DNA of 11,831 nucleotides, taken from Alphaproteobacteria bacterium. GTDB taxonomy: Bacteria > Pseudomonadota > Alphaproteobacteria > Sphingomonadales > Emcibacteraceae. Below are positions 1 to 7,042 of the stretch, piece by piece. Position numbers and translations under genes: made by a program. Positions within the stretch are counted from its first letter, which is position 1. Each line of letters opens with the position of its first letter. The DNA lies in NCBI GenBank assembly GCA_030432815.1, contig JAUILB010000064.1, positions 1 to 11,831 on the forward strand, read 5' to 3'. The notes below the pieces were generated by a model. That model searched no databases. It was not told where the DNA came from and saw nothing but the letters and a program-made list of their open reading frames with translations.

Positions 1-334
1 GGTCGCGGGTGACTATGTAGGCAGGAATGTAAACTCTCTTGCTGAAGACGGGCGTCTCGTTATTATTGCGGTTCAGGGTGGGGTTAGAGCAGATTTCAAT
101 ATTTTACCCGTAATGAAAAAGCGGCTCACCATAACCGGTTCAACATTAAGGCCACGTGATAATCAGTTCAAATCTGATATTGCTGCAAAATTACTAAAAA
201 ATGTCTGGCCCCTGCTTGAAGATGGCACCATAAAACCGGTCATTGATAAAAAATTCAGCCTGGAAGATATTATTGATGCTCATACCTATCTTGAAAGCGG
301 TAAGCATTTTGGCAAAATTATTTTAAAAATATGA
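1..334 (+). CDS. NAD(P)H:quinone oxidoreductase-like (PIG3-type zinc-free MDR family), 3' end only
   Basis: The reading frame is open from base 2 to the TGA at 332-334 and is cut by the left edge, so only about the last 110 residues are present. It encodes the C-terminal part of a medium-chain dehydrogenase/reductase. The visible part begins within the nucleotide-binding half (GRLVIIAVQGG, a Rossmann strand followed by a Gly turn). It then shows the GSTLRPRDNQFK stretch and ends with the family-typical PVIDKKFSLEDIIDAHTYLE...GKIILKI tail. The RPRDN segment and the tail resemble TP53I3/PIG3-type quinone oxidoreductases, which use NADPH to reduce quinones. This is family resemblance judged by eye; substrate is unknown. 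The ATG at 113 is internal, not a start. The gene ends directly against the convergent HerA-like gene, with no room for a terminator between them. Confidence 0.85.
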   Translation, partial: VAGDYVGRNVNSLAEDGRLVIIAVQGGVRADFNILPVMKKRLTITGSTLRPRDNQFKSDIAAKLLKNVWPLLEDGTIKPVIDKKFSLEDIIDAHTYLESGKHFGKIILKI

Positions 335-2014
335 TTATTGTCCGGCGCGACGCCATGTTTCAATAGTCTTGTTAACAAAACCGTGGTCTTCAAGTCCCAA
401 TTGCCAGTCAACAGAATAAGAAGGACTTCCGCTGCTTGGAAGATGGTCTTTATCCAGTTTATCAATAAGCAATCGTACGGGAGCTTCAACACCCTCACCT
501 ACTGCAAGCGCTTCCCTGTTTTGCAGAGAGGAAAGGGAATTTAAAGACCCTTCTGCACCCTCGGGCATAATATGGGATACAAATTTCTGATCCCTTTCAT
601 TATTCATACGCATGGCAAAAATAGTCCCACACTGTGATAGCGCTGATTCTGATAATTCAGCAGGACGCTGGGAAACAAGTCCCATGGATACACCGTATTT
701 ACGTCCTTCCTTCGCTATTCTTTCAATCGCTTTTCGGGTTGAATTAAAAATTGTGGAATTATCAGTCGGTACATATCTGTGTGCTTCTTCACATACTAAA
801 AGGATGGGACGGGCGTCATTACCGCGACTCCATACTGCAAAGTCAAATACGGTACGACTGATAACGGAAACAACAACATTCACAATTTCCGATGGTACAC
901 CTGATAGATCAATGGTTGATACAGGCTTATTGTTAACCGGAAAACGAAGTAGGTTACCAATAATGCTGTTAAGCGTATCATTGACCAGCATTCCGGAAAA
1001 CATAAATCCAAATCTGGTATCACGGCGCAATTCATCAATTTTATTTTTAAGGCGCAGATATGGCGTTAACGATTCCGGATTATCCAATTTCCCCATTTCC
1101 TGATCCAGAAATGCAAGCATGTATGATAACTTATAAGGAATTGGGGTATCTACTGTGATAAGCTCCGAGGACATATTTTCATTATTATCCACCCTTGCTT
1201 CATAAAGACAACGTCTTAGAACATCCGTTTCAATCATCCGGTCCTTACTGTTATAAGCACCGATAAACATTTCAACATGTTCCTCAAAATTCATCATCCA
1301 ATAAGGGAGACGCAGATTATTAATATCAAAATGCTGTGCACAATCGGAAAAAGCTGTTTCATATTCATTATGTGGATCTAGCATAATGATATGCGCATCC
1401 GGAAGCCTCTCTACAATTCGCCGGATCAAAAGAGCAACGGTACATGACTTTCCTGTTCCCGTGCTTCCAAGGATCGAAAAATGTTTGCCAAGAAGTGCAT
1501 CAATATTAATAGATGCTGGTGTTATATACTGTGGAAACACATGTCCAAGATGGAAATGATTGCTGTCATTATCACCAAATATACCTTCAATATCGTCAAG
1601 GGATACAGGATAAATCGGTTGGCCTGGAAGCGGAAAATCTGTAACCCCACGGTCAAAGATCATCCCCTTCTCTGTCTTCGGTGCACGGATACCATGCCCC
1701 AAGTAATCTAGGCGCATTTCAACCTTGTTAAGGATCTGGCCATCACTGCGCAATGCTTTTATGTCCCGAACAGTGACAAATAAATATCCTTTCGAAACTT
1801 TAATTTTAAGAATTGATCCTATTTGCCCAGGTGAATACTCAGCCTCCCCATCCCCGGCGTCCGACATATCACGCAGTGTCTTCAAATTACAAATGGCCTT
1901 TACACCATTTCCACTGACTTCTGCAATATATCCTACTTCACGGACAGGTTCTGTATCCTTGAGTTCCAAAATGCTCATATCGGTTACGCCATTTTCATTG
2001 ACACGTTTATCCAT
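335..2014 (-). CDS. HerA-like / DUF87 ATPase with N-terminal HAS-barrel region
   Basis: Predicted protein of 559 residues from the ATG at 2014, chosen because AGGGA lies about nine bases upstream. A GTG at 2047 (11 residues longer) and an ATG at 1978 are alternatives without as good a site. In numbering from the GTG, residues about 35-150 look like the HerA/ATP-synthase barrel. The RecA/FtsK-like motor follows, with Walker A GSTGTGKS (194-201), LDPHNEY after the next strand, Walker B ILLVCEEAH (415-423), and a conserved GLVSQRPAELSESALSQC segment. HerA ATPases are hexameric DNA translocases that in archaea pair with the NurA nuclease for end resection. Bacterial relatives occur in repair and in phage defence. 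No NurA-like, SIR2 or other nuclease gene is adjacent, so partner and role are unknown. It appears to be a single-gene unit. Confidence 0.88.
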   Translation of the reverse strand: MDKRVNENGVTDMSILELKDTEPVREVGYIAEVSGNGVKAICNLKTLRDMSDAGDGEAEYSPGQIGSILKIKVSKGYLFVTVRDIKALRSDGQILNKVEMRLDYLGHGIRAPKTEKGMIFDRGVTDFPLPGQPIYPVSLDDIEGIFGDNDSNHFHLGHVFPQYITPASINIDALLGKHFSILGSTGTGKSCTVALLIRRIVERLPDAHIIMLDPHNEYETAFSDCAQHFDINNLRLPYWMMNFEEHVEMFIGAYNSKDRMIETDVLRRCLYEARVDNNENMSSELITVDTPIPYKLSYMLAFLDQEMGKLDNPESLTPYLRLKNKIDELRRDTRFGFMFSGMLVNDTLNSIIGNLLRFPVNNKPVSTIDLSGVPSEIVNVVVSVISRTVFDFAVWSRGNDARPILLVCEEAHRYVPTDNSTIFNSTRKAIERIAKEGRKYGVSMGLVSQRPAELSESALSQCGTIFAMRMNNERDQKFVSHIMPEGAEGSLNSLSSLQNREALAVGEGVEAPVRLLIDKLDKDHLPSSGSPSYSVDWQLGLEDHGFVNKTIETWRRAGQ

Positions 2015-2067
2015 TCGTATATTTTCCCTGCACAATACTGGTTTCACCCATTAAACTATATTTTCAA

Positions 2068-2073
2068 ATTATA
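2068..2073 (-). promoter_or_regulatory. -10 element for the HerA-like gene
   Basis: On the minus strand this reads TATAAT, a perfect sigma-70 -10 hexamer, about 55 bases upstream of the chosen ATG. No good -35 is present at the expected distance, so the assignment rests mainly on the -10 and its position. Predicted transcription start is near 2061. Confidence 0.45.
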
Positions 2074-2162
2074 GGCGCCCACAGCTAAATAAACGGTTAA
2101 AATAAGATTAAATGCTAGAAAACACGTTTCGCTTCTTTTTTTAAAATAAACATAGGATTTCG

Positions 2163-2191
2163 TTGACATTTAAAAGCGACATCTGTAGGTT
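2163..2191 (+). promoter_or_regulatory. Sigma-70-type promoter for rpmJ
   Basis: TTGACA at 2163-2168 is a perfect -35 hexamer. It is followed after 17 bases by TAGGTT at 2186-2191, a weak -10. Predicted start is near 2198, giving a leader of about 75 nt before rpmJ. The leader contains a perfect hairpin, AAGTGC-TTGT-GCACTT, at 2208-2223. I saw no convincing Zur-type operator here. Confidence 0.45.
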
Positions 2192-2273
2192 CCCACAAAA
2201 GTTTGAAAAGTGCTTGTGCACTTGGGGTTAAAAAGACCAATAAATATAGCTAAAATGATATTTGAGATAGATT

Positions 2274-2399
2274 ATGAAAGTCGTAAATTCACTAAAGTCT
2301 TTGAAGAGTCGCCACCGCGATTGCCGTGTCATTCGCCGTAAAGGGCGGATTTATGTTATCAATAAAACCAACCGTCGTTTTAAAGCACGGCAAGGCTAA
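2274..2399 (+). CDS. rpmJ: 50S ribosomal protein L36 (short alphaproteobacterial form)
   Basis: A 41-residue protein that starts MKVVNSLKSLKSRHRDCRVI and ends NKTNRRFKARQG. It is easy to miss because of its size. L36 is the smallest protein of the large ribosomal subunit and binds 23S rRNA. The KSLKSRH...RVIRRKGRIYVINK...RFKARQG pattern matches the L36 form common in alphaproteobacteria. It keeps only one cysteine (residue 18), so the classical zinc-binding Cys/Cys/Cys/His set is absent. The C-terminal RQG is typical of the family. The upstream site (GAGATAG, about four bases before the ATG) is weak. The gene is monocistronic on its strand, with a promoter candidate about 110 bases upstream and a terminator about 130 bases downstream. 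Identity is secure. Confidence 0.95.
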   Translation: MKVVNSLKSLKSRHRDCRVIRRKGRIYVINKTNRRFKARQG

Positions 2400-2463
2400 A
2401 TTGATAATAATTTTCATTGTCACAAATAAATGGTTTTCGGTGACATAGATAGCAGAAACTTCA

Positions 2464-2491
2464 TTGACAGAGACATTAGAAACATTGTAAA
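2464..2491 (+). promoter_or_regulatory. Possible promoter downstream of rpmJ
   Basis: TTGACA at 2464-2469 (a perfect -35) is followed after 16 bases by TGTAAA at 2486-2491 (four of six matches to TATAAT). It lies downstream of rpmJ and points toward the terminator at 2527-2570, with no coding sequence between. If active, it would make a transcript of about 70 nt. The 200-base gap between rpmJ and pyk holds this, a small hairpin and the terminator, and no gene that I can support. Confidence 0.35.
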
Positions 2492-2497
2492 TTGGTT

Positions 2498-2570
2498 TTG
2501 TTGTGGGCATTAGCCCATAGCATCTCGGAGGTCGTGATTCCCCCCCAAGGTCACGGCCTCCTTCCTTTTT
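2498..2570 (+). ncRNA. Candidate small RNA (about 70 nt) between rpmJ and pyk
   Basis: This is the predicted product of the promoter at 2464-2491. It would contain a short hairpin, TGGGC-ATTA-GCCCA (2504-2517), then the intrinsic terminator with a loop of seven consecutive C. A C-rich exposed loop could pair with G-rich ribosome binding sites, as in some alphaproteobacterial small RNAs. That function is only inference. The simpler alternative is that this is just the 3' end of the rpmJ transcript. Confidence 0.3.
2527..2570 (+). terminator. Intrinsic terminator (rpmJ or small RNA)
   Basis: An 11-bp stem pairs 2527-2537 with 2551-2561 and has a single G-U wobble. The loop is 13 bases and contains seven C. 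TTCCTTTTT follows at 2562-2570. The T tract lies only on the plus-strand side, so this terminates plus-strand transcription. It is not a proper terminator for pyk coming from the other side, although the same hairpin would form about 50 bases past the pyk stop. Confidence 0.85.
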
Positions 2571-2608
2571 AGAGCTACTTTAAGATTATTCTTATATTTC
2601 AGCCACTT

Positions 2609-4042
2609 TTATATTTTTACATGAGAATTTTGAACACGTGATATCCGTAGAACGTTTGTTTTTCCGGGAGTCCCAAATGGCATTCCGGCCATAATAACGA
2701 TTCGGTCATCAATGGCTGCATAGCCATATTCATGACAAACAGTGCATGCTTTATCGATCATATCCTGAAAATTAACCGCATCCTGCGAATATACGCAGTT
2801 AAGGCCCCAGACAAGAGCAAGCCTTCTTGCCGTGCCTATGTTGGGTGTTAGCACCAGAAGCGGTGCCTGTGGTCTTTCTCTGGACGCCCGAAGGGCTGTA
2901 GACCCTGATCCTGTATAACAAACGATTGCCTGGGCTTCGATTGTTTTGGCAACCTGTTTAGCCGCAGCACTGATCGCATCCGCAGTTGTCGCCTCCGGCA
3001 TTGTCGAATCCCTGTTAAGCATTCGCCGGTAACTTGGCTCTCTTTCTATTGAAAGTGCTATGCGGTTCATCATTGAAACCGCTTCTTCAGGATACATACC
3101 TGCAGCAGATTCTGCAGAAAGCATAATCGCATCAGCACCATCAAATACTGCATTAGCAACGTCGGATACCTCTGCTCGGGTTGGAACTGGCGACGTAATC
3201 ATACTTTCAAGCATTTGAGTCGCTACCACTGCCGGAATACCGGCTCGCCTTGCATGACGGATAATTTTCTTTTGCTTTGGCGGCACCTGCTCCATTGGCA
3301 TTTCAACCCCCATATCACCCCGCGCAACCATCACACCATCAGAAAGCGCAATTATTTCATCAATTGCATGAACTGCGGAAGGTTTTTCAATCTTTGCCAT
3401 AATGGAGGCACGGCCATCCACTAAATTTCTTGCCTCCTTAACATCTTCCGGTCTTTGGACAAAACTAAGTGCTATCCAGTCAACACCAAGATCAAGGGCA
3501 AAAGAAAGGTCTTTTTTATCTTTTTCGGTAAGGGCTGCCAAAGGCAAAATTGCGCTCGGTACATTTACACCTTTTCGGTTTGAAAGCTCACCACCAACCT
3601 TTACCGTGGTTGTGATTTTTTGCTTTTCAACTTTGTCAATCAGAAGCCGGATTTTTCCATCATTCAAAAGCAACTCAGTGTTTGGTTGGACAGCTTCATA
3701 TATTTCTGGGTGTGGTAATTGTACCCTTTTCTCATCACCCGGTGTATCAATCATATCAAGAATGAATGTCTGGCCAGTTTCCAAATCAATTGATCCCCCT
3801 GAGAATTCGCCAATACGAAGCTTTGGCCCCTGTAAGTCCGCCAGCACACCAATTGGTCTGCCAGTTTCTTTTTCAACCTCGCGCACTATATTATATAATT
3901 TCGTCGTCGTCGCATGATCCCCATGGCTCATATTCAATCGGAACACATCTGCACCGGCTTCCGAAAGTTTTTTGATCATTTCGAAGTTATCAGAAGCGGG
4001 ACCAAGTGTGGCTATTATTCTTGTTCGTCTGGGACGGTGCAT
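2609..4042 (-). CDS. pyk: Pyruvate kinase, Lys-type (probably K+-independent)
   Basis: A 477-residue pyruvate kinase, full length for the bacterial enzyme. It transfers phosphate from phosphoenolpyruvate to ADP at the end of glycolysis in the cytoplasm. Visible motifs are TRIIATLGPAS near the N-terminus, FRLNMSHG (34-41, with the substrate-binding Arg35 and Asn37), IMAKIEKP (214-221, with catalytic Lys217 and metal ligand Glu219), VARGDMGVE (239-247, metal ligand Asp243), ATQMLESM (274-281) and PTRAEVSDVANAV. The C-terminal allosteric-type domain follows. At residues 70-76 it reads LQGPKLR, with Lys74 where K+-dependent enzymes carry Glu. The ATG at 4042 is preceded by GAGGA at good spacing. 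The gene begins 13 bases after the stop of the aminopeptidase gene, so the two are probably cotranscribed. Confidence 0.97.
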   Translation of the reverse strand: MHRPRRTRIIATLGPASDNFEMIKKLSEAGADVFRLNMSHGDHATTTKLYNIVREVEKETGRPIGVLADLQGPKLRIGEFSGGSIDLETGQTFILDMIDTPGDEKRVQLPHPEIYEAVQPNTELLLNDGKIRLLIDKVEKQKITTTVKVGGELSNRKGVNVPSAILPLAALTEKDKKDLSFALDLGVDWIALSFVQRPEDVKEARNLVDGRASIMAKIEKPSAVHAIDEIIALSDGVMVARGDMGVEMPMEQVPPKQKKIIRHARRAGIPAVVATQMLESMITSPVPTRAEVSDVANAVFDGADAIMLSAESAAGMYPEEAVSMMNRIALSIEREPSYRRMLNRDSTMPEATTADAISAAAKQVAKTIEAQAIVCYTGSGSTALRASRERPQAPLLVLTPNIGTARRLALVWGLNCVYSQDAVNFQDMIDKACTVCHEYGYAAIDDRIVIMAGMPFGTPGKTNVLRISRVQNSHVKI

Positions 4043-4055
4043 TATATATCCTCAA

Positions 4056-5516
4056 CTACTTTTTAAAAAATGCATTACAGGCACGATAAAGATTCCAAAC
4101 ATCAATTTTAGCGCTCACTGCATATGGAGTGTGTATCGAAAGCACAGGAACACCAAAATCAATTACATTCATGTCCTGGCGGGAAAATTCACCACCGATA
4201 GTGCCACCCCCTGCTGTTCCCACTTTATATGTGGCTGTCTGCCATGGAACATCAGCATCATCAAGCGTTTTACGGATATAGGCAATATATTCAGAATTTG
4301 CATTAAAGCCACGCCCGTAAAGTTTCAGGTTTACGCCATATCCTAGACGCGGCCCGTTTAGCGGCTCCCAAGCATTCGGGCGCATCGGGTTAATACCCGG
4401 ATTTACATCAATTGAAATCATCCGGCTGTTTGAAAGTGCACGACGTACATAGCTTTCACGGATATCCGCGCCCATTTTTGCTTCAATCAGTCTTGAAACA
4501 AGATTTGAAAAATATTGTGACTTTGCCCCCGTGTTATTGACGTTTCCGACTTCTTCGTTATCAACCAGATGGGCAATCGCTGTTTTTGTTGGTGTTCCTA
4601 TATCCAGTATCGCCCTTACATTTGCATAACTTGCAAGACGGTCATCCTGACCATATGCCGCAATTAAGCCACGGTCAAAACCCATATCCCGTGATTTCAT
4701 CGCCGGAACAATTGCCAGTTCTGCTGATACCAGATCACCACGGGTAATTCCGTATGTATCACGCAAATAAGCTTCCACCTGATCTGATACCCCGCTGCCA
4801 TCCGCCCCGGGAATATGTGCAATCACAGGATCAAGGTCTTCTGCTGTAATGTGTTCATCCAAGGTTCTGCTTCCATATCCACGGTCGGTATGCGGTGAAA
4901 CTTCAGGGATAACAAATACCGGATCATTTTCATTCATCCCGACATTAATTTGTACTGTCGTTCCGTCTTTTTTATCAACACGGCCAATGATAGCCAGCGG
5001 TATATTTGTCCACTGATGCCGCTTCATTCCACCGTGATAATTGGTTTGGAATAATGCGAATTCGCCTTTTTCATAAAGAGGTATATTTTTAAGCTCAAGT
5101 CGCGGGCTATCGATATGTGCCCCAATCACATGAAGACCTGTTGTGAAATCATCCGTTCCGATAACAATGAGTGAAATTGCACGGTCACGGTTGTTATCAT
5201 AATATTTGGCACCGGGTGTCATCGGGCTATCATCCCGAAGTGGCCTAAAACCATTGGCTTCGGCAATTTTTATGGCTTCAGTGACAAATGTTAGCTCGGT
5301 GCGTGCTTTATCCATAAAATCTTTATAGTCTTCCGCAAATGCAAAAACCTCGCTGCGCTGTTCTGCCGTGAGTGTCGGCCAGGCAGATGTACAATTCATA
5401 TTTTCATTACACTCGGCACTGTTGGCATTACCAGCCAGTACGCTACTGAAAACAATTGATGCAAGACCAGTAACAATGATCTGCGTGAAATATTTTATGG
5501 AATTCGTTACATACAT
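4056..5516 (-). CDS. M18-family zinc aminopeptidase with N-terminal signal peptide
   Basis: Predicted 486 residues from the ATG at 5516, chosen because AAGGGG lies nine bases upstream. The open frame continues about 100 codons further but looks non-coding. M18 enzymes remove N-terminal residues with a two-metal site. Candidate ligand and catalytic motifs appear in family order: GAHIDSP (His134, Asp136), YGQDDRLAS (Asp291/292), DNEEVGN (Glu321/322), SIDV (Asp370) and SIHTP (His462). The HGGMKRHQW and IPLAIIGRV stretches are also family-like and resemble the aminopeptidase I branch more than aspartyl aminopeptidase. The first 34 residues are a Lys-containing start, a hydrophobic core (IIVTGLASIVFSSVLAG) and ANSA before Glu35, which looks like a Sec signal with type I cleavage. 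Export is unusual, because M18 enzymes are normally cytosolic. First gene of a unit with pyk. Confidence 0.9.
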   Translation of the reverse strand: MYVTNSIKYFTQIIVTGLASIVFSSVLAGNANSAECNENMNCTSAWPTLTAEQRSEVFAFAEDYKDFMDKARTELTFVTEAIKIAEANGFRPLRDDSPMTPGAKYYDNNRDRAISLIVIGTDDFTTGLHVIGAHIDSPRLELKNIPLYEKGEFALFQTNYHGGMKRHQWTNIPLAIIGRVDKKDGTTVQINVGMNENDPVFVIPEVSPHTDRGYGSRTLDEHITAEDLDPVIAHIPGADGSGVSDQVEAYLRDTYGITRGDLVSAELAIVPAMKSRDMGFDRGLIAAYGQDDRLASYANVRAILDIGTPTKTAIAHLVDNEEVGNVNNTGAKSQYFSNLVSRLIEAKMGADIRESYVRRALSNSRMISIDVNPGINPMRPNAWEPLNGPRLGYGVNLKLYGRGFNANSEYIAYIRKTLDDADVPWQTATYKVGTAGGGTIGGEFSRQDMNVIDFGVPVLSIHTPYAVSAKIDVWNLYRACNAFFKK

Positions 5517-5686
5517 TCTTCCGCCCCTTATTAATTTTATAAAATTCATGGAAAATATTAATACATAGTGACAGGTTCGTGTACAGGAAAAACCAGAATC
5601 CAGCGAAAATAAAGTGAATTTTTTCCTACACAATAGCGTGTAAATCTTTATACAAATAGGAATTCGATTCACTGGAATAATTGTTG
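5517..5686. promoter_or_regulatory. Divergent intergenic region, aminopeptidase/pyk and N-formylglutamate amidohydrolase operon
   Basis: These 170 bases must carry the promoters of both divergent units. For the plus strand, TATACA at 5649-5654 is a fair -10 with no good -35. For the minus strand, a TATTAA hexamer preceded by TGTACA 16 bases upstream is a weak possibility. An inverted repeat, TACAC-N6-GTGTA, at 5627-5642 sits just upstream of the plus-strand -10 and could be an operator. None of these is strong. Confidence 0.35.
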
Positions 5687-6436
5687 ATGGCTTACGAAAT
5701 AATAAACCCCGATGGCGCGACCAATATTGTACTGATTTCAGAACATGCCAGTAATTATATTCCCCATGAATATAATAATCTGGGCCTGAGCGAAGAACAG
5801 CTTCAGCTTCATATCGCATGGGACATCGGGATTGCTGAAGTCACACGTAATCTGTCCAGGATGCTGGACGCGCCTGCAATCCTGGCAAATTTTTCTAGAC
5901 TACTAATTGATGCAAACAGAGCCCTAGATCAGGATGGATTAATACCGATAACGAGTGATGGCCATAAAATTCCCGGTAACCAATCAATAACAGATAATGA
6001 AAAACGTAAACGGATTGAAGCGTTTTATCTTCCTTTTCACGAGTGTGCTGATCAGGTCATAAGAAAAAAACTTAACAATGCGCACGCACCAATCGTTTTT
6101 AATATGCATAGTTTTACACCGCATATGAATGGTCATGAACGCCCATGGCATTCCGGCATGCTCTGGAACAGGGATAATCGCGTTGCCGTTAAATTAAAAG
6201 AACGGCTGGAAGCTCACGGTTATCATGTAGGTGATAATGAGCCCTATTCCGGTCAGGAACTAAATCATACGATGAACACACACGGGACACAACATGGTAT
6301 TCCCCATGTAAATATCGAAATCAGACAGGATGAAATTGCCCATTCAGCCGGTATTGATAAATGGAGCGAATTACTTAGCCGCGAACTTGCACATATTCGC
6401 GAATTGCCGGAAATGTCAAAAATCATACATTATTAG
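5687..6436 (+). CDS. N-formylglutamate amidohydrolase family protein
   Basis: A 249-residue protein. I chose the ATG at 5687 over two in-frame TTG codons just before it; the ribosome site (GGAA about nine bases upstream) is modest. The family hydrolyses N-formylglutamate to glutamate and formate, the last step of one histidine-degradation route, and can act on related N-acyl amino acids. Hallmarks seen are SEHASNYIP (18-26), HIAWDIG (42-48), SRLLIDANR (70-78), SDGHKIPGN (90-98), FNMHSFTP (138-145), RPWHSGML (152-159), VGDNEPYSG (181-189) and NIEIRQDEI (209-217). These match the family along its whole length, and no residue seems missing. No hutH, hutU or hutI gene is in the window, so a role in histidine catabolism is not established. 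It leads an operon with the DUF1244, GapR-like and amidohydrolase genes. Confidence 0.9.
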   Translation: MAYEIINPDGATNIVLISEHASNYIPHEYNNLGLSEEQLQLHIAWDIGIAEVTRNLSRMLDAPAILANFSRLLIDANRALDQDGLIPITSDGHKIPGNQSITDNEKRKRIEAFYLPFHECADQVIRKKLNNAHAPIVFNMHSFTPHMNGHERPWHSGMLWNRDNRVAVKLKERLEAHGYHVGDNEPYSGQELNHTMNTHGTQHGIPHVNIEIRQDEIAHSAGIDKWSELLSRELAHIRELPEMSKIIHY

Positions 6437-6446
6437 AGAGGAGACA

Positions 6447-6773
6447 ATGATGGACAAACAAACCCAGCTTGAAATTGAAGCCGCTACCTTTCGTCGCATT
6501 ATAGACCATATGCGCTTAAGGACAGATGCACAAAATATTGATCTTATGGGACTAGCAGGTTTCTGCCGGAACTGTTTTTCAAAATGGTACGCCGCAGAAG
6601 CCGCAGAACGTGGCATTGAAATTGATAAAATGGAAGCGCGTGAAATTATTTACGGTATGCCCTATAAGGAATGGGCTGATAAATATCAGACACCAGCCAC
6701 AGACGAACAAATGCGCCTTATGGATGAAAGTCTTGAGAAAAACAAAGAATTAAAAGAAAAAAAGGATAAATAA
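6447..6773 (+). CDS. DUF1244 family protein
   Basis: A 108-residue soluble protein that starts at one of two adjacent ATGs (6447 or 6450). A strong AGAGAGGAG site lies immediately upstream and gives better spacing to the second. The hallmark of the family is visible at residues 36-47, LAGFCRNCFSKW, with two cysteines in a C-x2-C arrangement. REIIYGMPYKEWADKY at 65-80 is also conserved. The tail from about 95 is highly charged (Lys and Glu) and probably disordered. The biochemical function of this family is not known to me; the Cys pair suggests metal binding or redox chemistry, but that is a guess. Only ten bases separate it from the amidohydrolase gene upstream, and its stop is two bases from the next start, so translation is probably coupled. 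Confidence 0.88.
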   Translation: MMDKQTQLEIEAATFRRIIDHMRLRTDAQNIDLMGLAGFCRNCFSKWYAAEAAERGIEIDKMEAREIIYGMPYKEWADKYQTPATDEQMRLMDESLEKNKELKEKKDK

Positions 6774-6775
6774 CT

Positions 6776-7027
6776 ATGGTTGAAACTGGCGGTATCGCTG
6801 CTGATGCATTACGTTCATTCATTGAACGCGTTGAAAGACTTGAAGAAGAAAAAAAAGCGCTGGCCGATGATATTAAAGATATCTACGCCGAAGCCAAATC
6901 AGTTGGATTCGATACAAAAATAATGCGTCAGATTGTACGCATTCGCAAAATGGATGAAAGTGACAGACAGGAGCAGGAAGCCCTGCTTGATCTTTACATC
7001 CATGCACTGGGGATGATCCGAGGTTAA
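6776..7027 (+). CDS. GapR-like nucleoid-associated protein (DUF2312)
   Basis: An 83-residue protein matching the DUF2312/GapR family almost end to end. LRSFIERVERLEEEKKALAD (12-31) is the start of the long N-terminal coiled-coil helix, followed by DIKDIYAEAKSVGFD, then the basic MRQIVRIRK and a C-terminal LLDLYIHALGM helix. In Caulobacter, GapR binds A+T-rich, overtwisted DNA ahead of polymerases and assists topoisomerases and replication. The same role is likely here but is inferred from family. It starts two bases after the DUF1244 stop. It has no clear separate promoter and would depend on the N-formylglutamate amidohydrolase operon unless a promoter lies inside the DUF1244 gene. Confidence 0.92.
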   Translation: MVETGGIAADALRSFIERVERLEEEKKALADDIKDIYAEAKSVGFDTKIMRQIVRIRKMDESDRQEQEALLDLYIHALGMIRG

Positions 7028-7042
7028 AAATTGGAGCCTTAA

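Noticed and set aside
612..1103. 163-codon open frame on the plus strand
   Set aside because: It is antisense to the HerA-like gene, whose Walker A, Walker B and downstream motifs are clear. The antisense translation shows no family features.
2192..2273. Zur-type operator before rpmJ, as seen for some zinc-free L36 paralogues
   Set aside because: No TGTTATA-like dyad is present. The short L36 form is the ordinary one in this class, so zinc control need not apply.
2292..2510. 72-codon minus-strand frame over the rpmJ region
   Set aside because: It overlaps rpmJ, which is a secure ribosomal gene, and has no recognisable product or ribosome site.
3402..3917. 171-codon open frame on the plus strand
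   Set aside because: It lies wholly inside pyk on the other strand. Pyruvate kinase is unmistakable there, and the antisense product is Ser/Phe-rich without motifs.
5517..5819. N-terminal extension of the aminopeptidase by about 100 residues
   Set aside because: It would cover the whole divergent promoter region and the start of the opposite gene. The added sequence is not family-like, and a good ribosome site and signal peptide mark the ATG at 5516.
6330..6446. Upstream start for the DUF1244 protein
   Set aside because: It would overlap the amidohydrolase gene by over 100 bases. The strong AGAGAGGAG site and family length support the start at 6447 or 6450.
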